This document shows positions 9,784 to 22,916 of a stretch of DNA of 64,000 nucleotides, in pieces (position 1 is the first letter of the stretch; each line of letters begins with the position of its first letter). This stretch comes from Solen grandis (taxonomy: Eukaryota; Mollusca; Bivalvia; Adapedonta; Solenidae): assembly GCA_021229015.1 (NCBI GenBank), contig CM037781.1:71198173-71262172 (forward strand). The letters run 5' to 3'. The notes beneath the pieces were generated by a model. That model did no database searches. It was not told the DNA's origin and was given only the letters and a program-made list of their open reading frames with translations. Made by a program: the position numbers and the translations under genes.

Positions 9784-12447
9784 CTGGTTTAACAAACAAG
9801 CGTATATACAAACTTAGTTACATGTACAGCGGCACATGTTTTCGTAACATCTCAATGTGTTTTTCCTTTAAATTAACAATATCTAACTTCTGATGAAAGT
9901 ACTTTTATGTAACATACAAACAAGAGCATGCACTCAAATTTCTCCATTCTTTGTCATACGAAGTGAAATACATATACAGACAATAAACACTACATTGAAC
10001 ATTGGTCGGCCATAACAGTTTTCGTTTTATATCGAAACATAAATGAATTAAATACCTGACGTTTTATTTATTTTATTTTTTGTGGTTGTTAATTTAAAAA
10101 TGTTCAAAGCAAATGCATCGATTTTGATACCATTATAACATGGCAATTCACGCAGACATTTATTTGTTGTTGTTTTTACACATTTTTGATAATTCAATAA
10201 TTGTGTTACTTCGCCTATTTTATCATATAATTAAGACTTTTCTTATTGAGTACGAGAAATTTAGTTAACTCACATGGCCAACAACTTTGATTGTGAAATC
10301 TAAAAGTAAAGAAAAGCATGCATATTGGTTTTTAAAGTAGTTCCAATGAAGCATTAACTCATACGGAAAATTCCGGAGATAGGCGAAGTCTCACGATTGT
10401 GCTAGGTAAAATTAAGGATGGACTCACAGGCCTATCCCTGATACACAGAGGGTGCAGGTGGCGGGTAAGTTCCGCGGCGATCTCCTTTATGGTCAGTTTG
10501 GAGCCGCTCAGACTGAGGGTCTTGTCCAGGAAGTTGCACTTGTCCAAGAAGACTGTGCGGGCCACTTCTCCAATGTCCTCCACACTGACCAGGTCTAGGG
10601 GAGTCTCGCCCATTGGAATTTCTGTTAAGAGAACATAAAGCATTAAGGAAAGTGTTACAGCATGTATAGCATTCCCTATATTTTGTGGCCTATAAAGGCA
10701 ATTTCGCGAACATTCATGTTACAGAAAATGGCCACTACTGAAGCGGATAAAGTTTCGAGGGTTTAATCTAATGGGTATTATTATTATAATTACACGGGCC
10801 ATTGAAAATTATAATAGATGTCAGGTAATATATGTATAACTTCCTCATTTGATAAAGTATAAAAATATATTTATTTTACAACGATAAAATACAAAGCAAG
10901 TCTTCTCATTGGCACTTTTGGTGACGTTCGTGTGAACCTTGGTGTGAAAAGAAACCGAATTGTCTGGAGAAAACACACGTGTCATATTGGGCAGCCAATT
11001 AAAATAGCCATTTATATACAACGTCCGACCGATATGGAATCGAGGCGTTATGCACTGTTGAAAAGCTAATACGTTTACCACAACGCCATCTGGGCACCAT
11101 CATTTAATAACCGCTCTGATTGTTTCCTTGTTTGAGCTAGACTCTTATTGTAGAATACATGTCCTTCTTAACTCGAGATTTCCTCAAGTCAACAATTTGC
11201 AAATAAAAAAATGGAGAAATGCGACCAATTACATTGCATTTTACAAATGCTTCACCTTTTTTTCAGAAATAATACACATAAAAATCTATTTTACATCTGT
11301 ATATTCAGGAACTATTTTTACGTAGACGTTTCTTTTCGTACGTAGTTTAATGAAACGGACCCCATGAAGGTGTTTGCGTAATCGAACAACAAACTGCATA
11401 TCCAGAGTTTAACATATACTATAAGAACATGAGAAGAAATAATAAAAAACTTTCCTAGAAAATTATTCCGTGGTTAATTGTCTACAATAGAGATTCATCG
11501 ACATTTAATGTCAACGAAAACATTTATACAGGAGACTCAGAGCAGTTCCTTTAATGAGGAAGAAACGAACACACACACACACACACACATATGTCGACTA
11601 TGTAAAAAACAGACCACAACGGATGGCGCCTGAATGAATCGATAGCAATTATTATATGTCCGGTTCACTTTAATTTTCAGCTTCTGTACTAATACATGAC
11701 ATTTCATCTCGATGTTATTTCTAACATACAACGTTGTGTATTTTTTTAATTCATTTGATTTTTACGCTTATACTAATTAATGGTGTAGTATTACATTGAA
11801 GTTTGTTAAGATTAGTTGGTGTTCTGCCGGCATTATACATGTACTGACATTTACAGTATCAATATCGGTATCTGCACCACGAAATCAGTCAAATACAGGC
11901 TATTAAGAACGTATATCTTACCCAAAACAAAGTTATTTCCTTGCACTCTCCGTGGTTTCAAGTAATCAAAAAAGTTTTCATAATAACATGGAACTAAAAA
12001 TGATGTCATTGGCAGTCCCTTAGATTTAAAATATTCCTCCACTTCCGCCTTAGCCACCAGATGGCGCACCTCTATACCTTTTACACGTGTGGTATGGAGT
12101 TGTGTGCTATAAATAACATGGGGAACACCGGCCAATACGCATGCGTCAGCGATATTTTGTCCTCTTTGTTTTTCCTTCTGAATACAGTCGGGCTCAGAGA
12201 AGTCTGTGTATGTCACAACAAAACACCCGTCGGCACCATTTAGAGCCATTCTTATACTGTTAACGTCGTCCAAATTACACTGAATGACGGCAACTCCATT
12301 TTTCTTTAGGTCATCAACTTTCACTTCCTGTTGCACATCTCGTGTAATCCCGCGCACCTCGAAGTTTTCTTTGTCACGTGCTAGTGCTTTTGCAATGGCG
12401 CCACCTTGATGCCCCGTAGCCCCAAACACAGTGATGGTTTTCGTCAT
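9559..12447 (-). CDS. NMRAL1: NmrA-like family (HSCARG-type) NAD(P)-binding protein, complete 3-exon coding region
   Basis: Joining 12447-11922, 10621-10428 and 9783-9559 gives 314 codons, close to the roughly 300 residues usual for the family. The N-terminus has a dinucleotide-binding loop, TVFGATGHQGGAI (G9xxG12xxG15), typical of the atypical short-chain dehydrogenase fold. Later segments KAEVEEYFKSKGLPMTSFLV, CYYENFF and EIPMGETPLDLVSVEDIGEV align in order with vertebrate NMRAL1. In mammals the protein acts as an NADPH sensor and regulator rather than a proven enzyme; the clam role is inferred. The ATG at 12447 is preceded by an acceptor (gttttttattttcag) only 7 nt upstream, so a 5' UTR exon lies further right. 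No frameshift or stop was seen. Confidence 0.9.
10428..10621 (-). CDS. NMRAL1: NMRAL1-like exon 2 (residues 176-240)
   Basis: Acceptor ttctcttaacag, donor GGCCT|GTGAGT. It takes one base from exon 1 and ends in phase 0. It encodes EIPMGETPLDLVSVEDIGEV and LSLSGSKLTIKEIAAELTRH, the part of the fold after the sixth strand. Confidence 0.88.
11569..11590. repeat. (AC)n microsatellite
   Basis: About 11 dinucleotide units inside intron 1 of the NMRAL1-like coding region. Confidence 0.9.
11922..12447 (-). CDS. NMRAL1: NMRAL1-like exon 1 coding part (residues 1-175)
   Basis: Start ATG at 12447-12445, donor TTTTGG|GTAAGA at 11921, phase 1 end. It carries the Rossmann dinucleotide loop, the 'CNLDD' strand end and the VPHVIYSTQ segment of the short-chain dehydrogenase fold. 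The open frame runs on upstream of the ATG, but that part is polypyrimidine tract and acceptor, not protein. Confidence 0.9.
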
Positions 12448-12882
12448 CTCGGCTCTGAAAATAAAAAACAAAAACAAACTAAAGATGATGATACAATTTT
12501 GGAATCCGTACTGCACTTGGTAAAGACCTATTCATCAGAGATATAAAACAATCCGACCTAACGTTTTGTTTTCTCGTGACGAAGAAAACAGATGAGTCGC
12601 TTAAATTTCAGCATATATGCGATCTAATGAGAGACATACATATCTGGTTTAATCGGCAACAAATTGAAGAGAAAACTCAGTATTCGTGTGTTTATAAATG
12701 GTATTAGCAATTTTATACATCTCATGTTATCTCGCGATCACATGATCGGACATGTAACTTAACGAGAGCTTCACTTTACTTGCTCTTTACCTATATCGGA
12801 GTTGCGGATCTCTGTTTGGTTATTCGGTCTTTGCGCTGGGTTTTGTCATATCGTCAATGTACGTAAATGTATCAATGATAAG

Positions 12883-12884
<2 letters not shown>

Positions 12885-12921
<37 letters not shown>
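12885..12921. repeat. (CA)n microsatellite
   Basis: About 18 uninterrupted CA units, upstream of the NMRAL1-like start codon on the minus strand. Confidence 0.95.
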
Positions 12922-12922
<1 letters not shown>

Positions 12923-13267
12923 GCGTTTTATCTATTCATATGTATGACTAAGTGTATGACATATATGTATGACACGTGATTAAATCTTTAACTCACTCCT
13001 GTAGACAACGGTTGGCGCTCCCTGAACACCATACCGGTACTTTATGAATTATTTAAAACCAATAACAACAAAAACATGCCAAATACTAGCAATTATCTAA
13101 GCATTGCTTTCGTTGACCACTCTGCGCAGTTCTGCAATTCATTAATTTTTATCTATACTTTGAATTCATATGAAATCAAAATGGACCGTTTAACTCAAAC
13201 CTTAGGTACGTTTGTGTGTGCGTACAGTCTCTTTATTTTTACCTTCACATTTAATTGCAATCTATTT

Positions 13268-14597
13268 AGTATAGGTTAGTGTTTTTTAGTAAGCATTAAT
13301 GAAATTAAATCGGTCTGGCGCGGCGCAGCCGCGCGACCGATTTAATGGAATTAATGCTTACTAAATAACACTAACCTACTTAGTGTTTGAAATTATGTTT
13401 TGCAACTTAACGCAGTCTCACATTCCAAATATAGTATTGATTTTTGTGACTCCGCCCAATCCCGGCGTGAATCACATCACGTGACATGTAACATGTTATG
13501 TCAAAGGTCAATGCGTCGCTCTAGCTGTGTATTGATTTTTGAGACTCCGCCCTATCCACCTGTTCCCGGCGTGACATGTAACAAGATATGTCAAAGGTCA
13601 ATGAGTTGCTCTAGCTGTGTACGTAAAACTACGCTCGGGGAGGCTGAAAAAATTAGCATTAAAACAGACCCCGACATTGATCTCTTCGGCAAAAAAGTGG
13701 TGAAAGATATATTATCATACTGTTTAGAAAGGTTCATATATCTGCACATATATATATGTGTTATTTTGAGTTTTACAATTGGACATTTTTTTTTTTTTTT
13801 CCGTTTTAGTAACCTTTGTTTGTTAGCTTACTTTTCTTCTCTTCTCATTGTTTATTTATATTTTTCAATTAGAATTTTTTTAATCTCTTCATTCATATCA
13901 TTACACATCTCATCTCGTAAAATGTATCTTTTTTTTTTCATTTATAACACTAGTACTGTTGTGTTTTTTTTTTAGATTTAATCAGATATTTACTTAATTG
14001 CTTTGTCTAGTAATTAGTTTTACTTTGCCTATTCTATGTAAGCATATGTAGACATTGAAATTATACAAATACTTTTAAAGAGATGGCCGATACTAATGTT
14101 GTTAGAACTTTTGGTCAGACCCTTTTGCTTATTTTCTGAAATCTTCAATGTTGTATCATCATTATATACGGCAATAAAATATGTCCAAACTAAACAAAGT
14201 AGAAGGGTAGAGTTCTTTTGTTATTTTGGATAAATCAGATTGCTTAATTGTTCACTATGGTATCTTGTTTAATAAGGGTTTAATTGCCCGGCTCTGTGAG
14301 CGGACTGGTTCACTATGGTTGTTGTGCTTTTCCTTCATAACGATTTTCAATTGTCCCCATCAAAAATCCCTGTAACACGTTACACATGCGTGATATTGTT
14401 CAACACATAAAGCTCCGCCTCTCGACACACCTTGTCGCACATGCGCACTGAATGTGCTTGAAGCTGGTTTAAACTGATCAGCTGATTTAACGGAATAGTG
14501 TTTAGTGACAAGTTTATGCCGATTAAATGAATTAAATGGAGACAAAAATTTGAAAAATGGAATGATCTCATTGGACAAAATATAATTTCAAACACTA
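13268..14597. mobile_element. Foldback + TIR element, tandem copy 1
   Basis: Unit of 1330 bp. It opens with a foldback at 13273-13377: arms of about 50 nt running from AGGTTAGTGTTTTTTAGTAA to the matching TTACTAAATAACACTAACCT, with a GC-rich tip (GGCGCGGCGCAGCCGCGC). Next comes a segment bounded by inverted repeats, TAGTGTTTGAAATTATGTTT at 13381 and its complement ending AATTTCAAACACTA at 14597. Inside are two diverged direct repeats of a 'gactccgccc...cggcgtga...atgtcaaaggtcaatg...ctctagctgtgta' block. No transposase frame survives; the open frames inside are AT-rich and repeat-borne. Confidence 0.75.
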
Positions 14598-15794
14598 AGT
14601 ATAGGTTAGTGTTTTTTAGTAAGCATTAATGAAATTAAATCGGTCTGGCGCGGCGCAGCCGCGCGACCGATTTAATGGAATTAATGCTTACTAAATAACA
14701 CTAACCTACTTAGTGTTTGAAATTATGTTTTGCAACTTAACGCAGTCTCACATTCCAAATATAGTATTGATTTTTGTGACTCCGCCCAATCCCGGCGTGA
14801 ATCACATCACGTGACATGTAACATGTTATGTCAAAGGTCAATGCGTCGCTCTAGCTGTGTATTTTTTTCCACCCCCGGACATTAACAAGATATGTCAAAG
14901 GTCAATGAGTTGCTCTAGCTGTGTACGTAAAACTACGTCGGGGAGGCTGAAAAAATTAGCATTAAAACAGACCCCGACATTGATCTCTTCGGCAAAAAAG
15001 TGGTGAAAGATATATTATCATACTGTTTAGAAAGGTTCATATATCTGCACATATATATATGTGTTATTTTGAGTTTTACAATTGGACATTATTTTTTTTT
15101 TAACCTTTGTTTGTTAGCTTACTTTTCTTCTCTTCTCATTTTTATTTATATTTTTCAATTAGAATTTTTTTAATCTCTTCATTCATATCATTACACATCT
15201 CTTCTTTTTCATTTATTTTTTATTTTTTATTCTATTAAGCATATGTAGACATTGAAATTATACAAATACTTTTAAAGAGATGGCCGATACTAATGTTGTT
15301 AGAACTTTTGGTCAGACCCTTTTGCTTATTTTCTGAAATCTTCAATGTTGTATCATCATTATATACGGCAATAAAATATGTCCAAACTAAACAAAGTAGA
15401 AGGGTAGAGTTCTTTTGTTATTTTGGATAAATCAGATTGCTTAATTGTTCACTATGGTATCTTGTTTAATAAGGGTTTAATTGCCCGGCTCTGTGAGCGG
15501 ACTGGTTCACTATGGTTGTTGTGCTTTTCCTTCATAACGATTTTCAAGTGTCCCCATCAAAAATCCCTGTATTACGTTACACATGCGTGATATTGTTCAA
15601 CACATAAAGCTCCGCCTCTCGACACACCTTGCCGCACATGCGCACTGAATGTGCTTGAAGCTGGTTTAAACTGATCAGCTGATTTAACGGAATAGTGTTT
15701 AGTGACAAGTTTATGCCGATTAAATGAATTAAATGGAGACAAAAATTTGAAAAATGGAATGATCTCATTGGACAAAATATAATTTCAAACACTA
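14598..15794. mobile_element. Foldback + TIR element, tandem copy 2
   Basis: Repeats the copy 1 sequence at an offset of 1330 bp with very high identity, including the foldback (14603-14707) and both TIRs (14711 start, 15794 end). It is shorter than copy 1: the second 'gactccgccc' block and two T-rich stretches are reduced. The junction is direct, the copy 1 right TIR touching the copy 2 foldback start with no spacer. Confidence 0.8.
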
Positions 15795-18700
15795 ATAATC
15801 AATAACAGACCTAGATCGTTACCTACTTTGTGTTAAATGTCTCCACCATCTTAAAATGCATATCCGGTTCCATTGACGTCATGTTAACGTTTCTTAAAGC
15901 CACTATCACATACTATCAAACACCCGCTATGTGCAATATCTTAATATCCAGGTAAACTTGCGCTTATTTACAAATTAAATATGAAATGGTGCCACTCATT
16001 TCAAAATAGTCTTTCATAAATCCTGACTTGACTTGTTCCTCCAACATACAGCTGCATTAAAATTGCGAGCATAGTACTAATAGACTATATACGTCTGGTA
16101 TGCTGATGCTTTTACTGATAAGCCTTTGCCCAAAAATCATAATCCACAGCTTTAAGTGCATTGTTCAATACGTCATTCATGATATAAGCTATTAAGCATT
16201 GTACGAGAGGTCTTATTGGATTGTTGGTTGGGTTAAAAAAAATAACGTAATGCTTGAGCATGTTGATATGTAATTGGCCAGTATCTTTGAAAATCTCCTG
16301 TAGCCTTTGTCGGGTATCTGTGTTTTGTCGAGTATCTGTGTTTATAAATCCAGATGCTAGTGCGGTGGGCATTTTGACAAATAAATGATTAATTTTCAGG
16401 TTAAGATTAATCAATCAATTAGAGGTGATATGCGCAGGTCGGATCGTAGAGAGAGGAACTTCTCTATATTATTGATGTAATTAAAATGAGGTTTTTTTTT
16501 ATAAGAAGCGATCGCGATCTAGATAAAGACACCGTAGTCCGCCTGCAGAGTAACTTGAATTTGGGACCCCGCTTCTGTGTTCGAGCACGACCGGGTAAGA
16601 TTGTGTACTAGTCGAACCAAGGACAGGTTGAGAGAGACTTTGTGTAAAATTTTGCAAGCGACGTAAAAAGTAAACCAAATGAATTCCTAGTTGTTATGTC
16701 AAACTGTCAGAGATCAATATATGATCTATCAGATCTAACATTCGTGATTCTCTTGGATCTTATTGTATAATCAATTAAATATGAAATGGATTGTGAGGTA
16801 TCACTACTAAAACCAGACAAATAACGGAATATTTATGTTTTGTAAACACGATCCATCAAATGATCGTGGGAGTTTTATAGTAAATGCAAGCCTTTATAGA
16901 CTTTGAGCAAAACAGTATATAATACTTAAAAAGACTTCATTGCAGATGCAAGCATTCACTGATTTGTCACGTTTGCCTATAAAGTCTATAGGGTCTTGCT
17001 TTCACTATAAAAACCCACGATAACTTGATCACAACTTAATGATTGATGGATTACCTCAATAAGGAATAATTAAAGTATATCGGTCATGTAATGTATTGGA
17101 AATATCATCTTTTTGAAGAGTTCAAATCATGCATTTGCGTGCTTTAATTATTACATTTACCGGTACCTGCACTATTTTCTAGAATCATTAATGTTCGAGG
17201 GGGGACAACAGTGGCGGATTCAAGGTGGGGGCATCTGGCGCGCGTCCCCTCTAAAATTCCCCGACCATACATAAATGTAGACATACAACCCCCCAAAAAA
17301 TCACAAGAATGCACTATTTTACAGGTTTAAATTTAACAAATCGCACGGGAATTCCCCAGGATCCCTAGTCCAACCGGAACTACATCCTTTAACGGCCCTG
17401 GCAAAGCGGCAAGCCGCTTGCATCGTCACTGCCTATTTTTAAATACTGTCCCCCGAACTCACTCTTGGATCGATCCGGCTCTGGACAAATCGTCATTGAT
17501 TATCCACAAATATAACCCCCCACGTAAATTAATCATATATATTATTGTTATCATGTATCCACGAACACATGTCCCCACGAAATTGTGATTACGAAAATTA
17601 AAGCGATATCAAATGACAACGGAAAATAATAAATAAGTAGTGTAGAGTAGTTTACATTTGTAGTCAATACACGACCAAAGCTTGTTTTGTCGCGGTGTTT
17701 ATTTTATCCTCCGTAATGCGGACATGCTGTAGCATTCAGGTATTTGATTGATTTTGTACAATACACTGAAATAGTTTTATGAAATCCGGCTGTGGGTTAA
17801 TACTCTCAATACAAGTGGATCGATATTTTCGGATACAGTGTTACTCAACATATAAGCTTATCCATTATGAACAGGAAAAGTACGTCCCATTGGCGGGTAT
17901 GGACGTGTGTTGAAGATTAACAGAAGTTCCGGATTGGACCCCCGGGCAGGTCGTGCCGGGACATACAGACTTACGTAGTCCAAAAGACAGGTAGATATAT
18001 CAATATTTGGGTGTAACACAGACACCTGACGGGCAGCGAAATCAAAACAATTTGCTTAGAGTCATAACAAATTGCAAGTACCGTGTTTTATAAGGCAGTA
18101 TTTTCTGATTTGATACGCTGTTTAGCAAGAATGGTTGTGCAAGAATGGACGAAAGAAAGACAGGATTTAAGAACTACAGGTTCGACAAATCAAACAACAA
18201 TGAATATTTCTCATATAGACATAAATATGAGTAAACGGGTGTCAATTTATGGACCGAGCCATGTTTTCAGTGTATACATTAACATCTCGTATGCCAATTA
18301 AGGCATGTCAAAGATCTCGGATACTAAGTTGTTATTTTCTTTAGATCATTAAATGTTACGAATATTTCAACACGATTAATGCAACTGTCACTTAATTAGA
18401 CGGACAGACAGAGAGACTGGCAGACAGAAAGACAGACTGACAGACAGAGAGACCTGACTTAAAGTTGATGGGAACGCCTAATCATATCCTTCTTATATTC
18501 TAGCTGTAATTGTCCATCTAATTTCACCCGGTATGACCGTGATTCTGGGTTTGAGTTGGGATCTGTTTTGTTAAAGCACGCCTTAAATTGCAGGCAATAT
18601 GTCTTTTCTTTAATCTAATACTGTATCTTATAGATAAATATATTTAAAATGTTGAGTTGATAAATAAATTATTTTTAGATTTTTCATATGCTGGCCAAGT

Positions 18701-21347
18701 TACTTTACTTTTGCTGTGTTTGATTGGACTTTCAATTCACGGTCATAAATGAAGATTTCGTCTGCTCACCTTGTCAGCAAAATATATGACTATTTTAAGT
18801 GTACATTTGACTTTTTAAGAACAAACTAAGTACGGATATATTATATTATAACTGTCGTGTGAAGTAACAGTACACGTACAGGTTTCATTATAATTAATTG
18901 TTTATTTAACTGATTTATATTTGAGCACCTGTGCGTTCATGTAAAAGTAGTTATTGAACCGGAATGGTTAATCTGTATACAGACTGTTAACACCCATGTA
19001 CTGATATCAATAGAAAATAAAGCGACTTCCTATACTGCACAACGTCCTAGAAGTGATTTATAACCTAATTAAAGATATTTCAAGGTCCAATAATATATTG
19101 CCGTTTAGAAGTTTAAATTATAATACACCTGACTTTAGATTTTGATCATCTATTATTACTCAGATTTTTAAGATAAAAATTTAACAGAAGATAACATACC
19201 CCGTGTCAGCTGAATACTTATCCGTTAAAAGAACCGATACGGTCTGTCCCAGATTTGAACTGCATAGACGAATTGGCGTATATAGCAACGCGGCATTGCG
19301 CATGCGTGAATTTCGTCGATTCGCTAATATGCTTTAACGTTTCAAAACAGTTTTTAGCTCATTCACTGCACATATCGTAAACACTGGGCTTAAATAGGCG
19401 TTATTGTCAAAGATAAAATTGATTTCTATGTAAATATGCCTGTCAATGGAGAGTTCGATAAAAACCCTTAATACTATAATGACTTCTATACCTGTATACG
19501 TTAGCCATATCTATTGATTTGAAACCTACGGGAGAAAGAAAATTCCCTGCCATTTCAAGTCAAGTTATATATGGAGGAAGTTTAAGTGAAAGAAAAAAGT
19601 CAGTTGAAAATTAGTGTCTAGATATATAATGTAAAAGAATTATTAGTGCATTTCCTGATAGCAAACATATGCTCACGAACTCTGAAGGTTTTCCTGAATG
19701 TTTATAAGTATATGACTGATAAAGTCTATGGATTGTATAATCAAATTACATATTGATTGCATCCAATTCTGAAGTCATATGATTGATTTCATGGTGGTTT
19801 CAAAAATGGGCGGATAATGTACAATCTAGCAGTTGTCATTAGGTGTTGTATTACAATGTTTAGTCACGTGTGACGCCATTCCCACAACTTTACTATCCAT
19901 TTTCCAAGCATTCGATTCTCCACCAAGCCCGGATCCAGAAATTTTCAATTTGGTGGGGATGGGGGTGGGGTTCGAACCTCGTTGACGGCATGGAATTTTC
20001 ATGACCTTAATTCGGAGACACAAAGTACTTGTACAACACAGGAACCGACGAGAGATTCTGTACAAGTTGAAATGAACCATTAAAAATGTTCACCCGCTAT
20101 TCAACCATTTGTTGCGACTGACGCATATTGGTTTGAACAGTTTGATAAAGGTTTATAATAGTAGCTCGTTCATAAATGACCGGTAGAAATAATAATAACG
20201 AAGTGTCTTTTTTTCTACTTTCCCTCTTAAATGTTGGTAAAGTCTTTGCTTTATGACAAATAAACTCGGCAAGTGTAGGCCAACTTGCACGGGGGAAAAA
20301 TATCGGTTTAATATAGAATACTGTATCCACACAGCAGATGCTTGCTGTACCTACTCATGTAACATATTCTGCAACATGCGTCTTCATTCATTCGTAAATG
20401 TTACCAGGCCGGGATGCAGAAATTTTCAACTGGGGGTGCTCAAAATATTAATGTGATGTGAGTGGTAGTGGAAGTGGGGGTGGGGGTCCGGGGACATGCT
20501 CCCCCGGAAATAAAAATGTCTCTAGGATGACGGAGATGCATTCTGAGGGGTATCTGGTAAAAATGATAGCTTTTTTAAAGTTAGATATAAAATTAAAATA
20601 TATAATGTTATATATTGAAATCTAAGCCTTAAGGTAAAAGATTTTATTGCTTGGGGTCGAAATTTTTGCATAAGGGTATTTTTTTTCTTCATTTGTATGT
20701 GTTTTCCCCCCTAAAATCAATTTTAATGTACATTATTTTTTTTTATTTTGACAAGATTCTTGACCCACGACCCTTTTGTCATTGAGCCGAGATGCTTTAA
20801 TGAGTGACAACTCTGATTGGAGATTATTGTATCAGGCAAACAGATAAACAGATAACCTAACCATGGTTTTGGGGAAGGACCAGTACTAGACTCTCATTTT
20901 CCGTGAGAATTTCTCGCACACAAAACCATGGTCAGTAGCCGGGGCTACAAACTCACAGCCCTCTAGTCCAATTTATAGATTATAGATCAGTGAGGATATT
21001 TTTTCTATGTGACTTCTAGTGCCATTAATACGGATTTTATGGCACTACGACTTCTGACCCAGCTTGTGTACTTTTTATATTAAATCTCATTAAAAAAAAA
21101 TAAAATGAAAAAGTATAAATATGAAATGGAACTAGATCTAACTGATAACGTTAATATATTTTCTTGGCCCAATACAGTAATGGAGTATTACAAAATTTTA
21201 TTTTTAGCTTAGCATTATAGGTTATATTTTAATTTTATTTACATTGACATATCTATTATTATCCATCTGTTGTTGTTTTTTTAATATGATTCCTTTAGAT
21301 TCAAATACATATATTTATGTTATCTTATAGTCTGTAAAAGAGAGAAA
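15795..21347. other. Long stretch without a supported gene
   Basis: AT-rich, with a (GACA)-like simple repeat at 18408-18452. Two short repeat-derived passages near 19920-19980 and 20405-20510 share 'ggatccagaaattttcaa...ggtggggg' wording. A CpG-containing patch at 19250-19320 includes TTGCGCATGCGTG. No exon with good splice borders and recognisable protein content was found. Confidence 0.45.
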
Positions 21348-21370
21348 GGGGGGGGGGGGGGGGGGGGGGG
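21348..21370. repeat. Poly-G tract (G23)
   Basis: Uninterrupted run of 23 G, followed by AGCGCGC. Confidence 0.95.
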
Positions 21371-21811
21371 AGCGCGCTTTTAAAAGCCGACCGTAAAATA
21401 AATGATAGTTTTTTTTCCTTGTTGCGATCTTGTTTGATTTGATACTAGTGTATTGATTTTACTATAATATGCACTATAAAATGTGACTTAAATTCACATT
21501 AATCGCTATCACCACAAACATTTACCCAACCAAGGCAATTTCTATCCGAGCCTGATTACTAAGATATTAAGACGGCTCATACAGATAGAGATATAAGTTT
21601 TATAATTCTAAATAGGCCTATCGTACGGTACTCTTTTCCAACGCACCACTATTCCGACGCCTTTTTTGTTTTGACCTCGCTTTTTATAAAATGGATTCCG
21701 TGTGACATCATTCTTACAAGTTTTGTTTGTCAACATCCCTTTTAGCATTAGAAAGTAAAAATGTGGCGAGTTATTGATGCAGGGCTATTATTTGGTGCAC
21801 TTTATAACACC

Positions 21812-21812
<1 letters not shown>

Positions 21813-21862
<50 letters not shown>
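21813..21862. repeat. Poly-C tract (about C50)
   Basis: Uninterrupted run of about 50 C. True length is doubtful because sequencers and assemblers mis-size such runs. Confidence 0.9.
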
Positions 21863-21864
<2 letters not shown>

Positions 21865-22688
21865 ACCTCCTTTTCAATAAGTACTTTTTCTCATCTGGCA
21901 TATTTTCTGTGAAGCAATGAAATAAAAAAAAAGCTGTGCAACCAAAATTCCCTTGCACATTATTCTGACACAAAGTTCATTTTTTTTTTTACATACTACA
22001 ATGATCAAATGAAAAACCAATCAGATGCGTCATTTCATTGTACTCTCAAATCAGCCTCACTGAATTATACAGACATGCACACTAGTGATTTTTCATTTCA
22101 GCCACATGAAAACAATATATGACTATGAATAAATGACTTAGTTTTTCCAAACAATGTTTTTTTTTTGTTTATGTTTAATTAAAAAAGACCACAATTACTT
22201 CTTAGGTGCGTCAAAACTGTGTACTCGAGATATAGGTTTTATACCGTTCGTAACGCTGTCAAAGCTACCCATTTTTTTTCTCACAAATATCAATATACGG
22301 AATGTTGCATACGGTGACAATGCATCTTTAGATAGTAGTAATACACATAAATATTATTAAATAAAATCCTTGGACAATGACCATCTGTGAACCAATCTAA
22401 ATAGAACCCAAAATTTAGTGTATGCTATCTTGTTCACATTGAATGATTTGGTATACACATACCAACACGTAGCTCTTCAATGTGGAGAACGGTTGTGATC
22501 AATGTAGCCATTTTGTCTTTCGGCTGGCAGAAACGAAATCCGAGTAATTTGTTTTTCTTTTTAATCTAATAACCTCCATAACAACTTAAATCCACGTATT
22601 GTTGTCAACATAAGGTCTAGATATGTACAGTTGTCATTAGATACAGATCTGGTAAATTTGTAGATAATTCCATTTCGTACATCCGGTT

Positions 22689-22916
22689 TTACGCATATCG
22701 ACTTCGGCAAAAGTCATAAAAAAGCATTGACTGTAATGTAGAGTAAATATCACGCTCAAGAACTTCCGTTTCGCGGTTGTCTTTATCTAGTCTCTTCTCA
22801 GTTAACTCTGGATTAGTTTTATCTGCATGTTCTGTATATTTGGTTGTAACATGTATCCACACACTTGCTTTTCTAGGAGAACCATCAAAAATCAAGGAGC
22901 CGTGCCTCTTTTTCAT
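22689..22916 (-). CDS. Orphan small open frame, doubtful
   Basis: A 75-codon ATG-to-stop frame with balanced, protein-like composition (RKASVWIHVTTKYTEHADKT is its most regular part), unlike the Phe/Ile/Lys-biased chance frames around it. No clear acceptor or donor and no family recognised. It may be a degraded exon, a fragment of an old transposon protein, or chance. Confidence 0.2.
   Translation of the reverse strand: MKKRHGSLIFDGSPRKASVWIHVTTKYTEHADKTNPELTEKRLDKDNRETEVLERDIYSTLQSMLFYDFCRSRYA

Noticed and set aside
12448..12516. Upstream extension of the NMRAL1-like frame
   Set aside because: The extra residues are Phe-rich translation of a polypyrimidine tract ending in cag, an intron end.
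13400..13975. 191-codon plus-strand frame
   Set aside because: Lies inside the duplicated foldback/TIR element; composition is driven by T-runs (Phe/Ile/Ser) and it is broken in copy 2.
14360..15792. Paired 70-codon minus-strand frames in both tandem copies
   Set aside because: They repeat only because the element is duplicated; no known protein content.
16112..16414. 100-codon minus-strand frame
   Set aside because: Contains a short internal TDTRQ repeat and no recognisable motif; no splice borders or conservation argument available.
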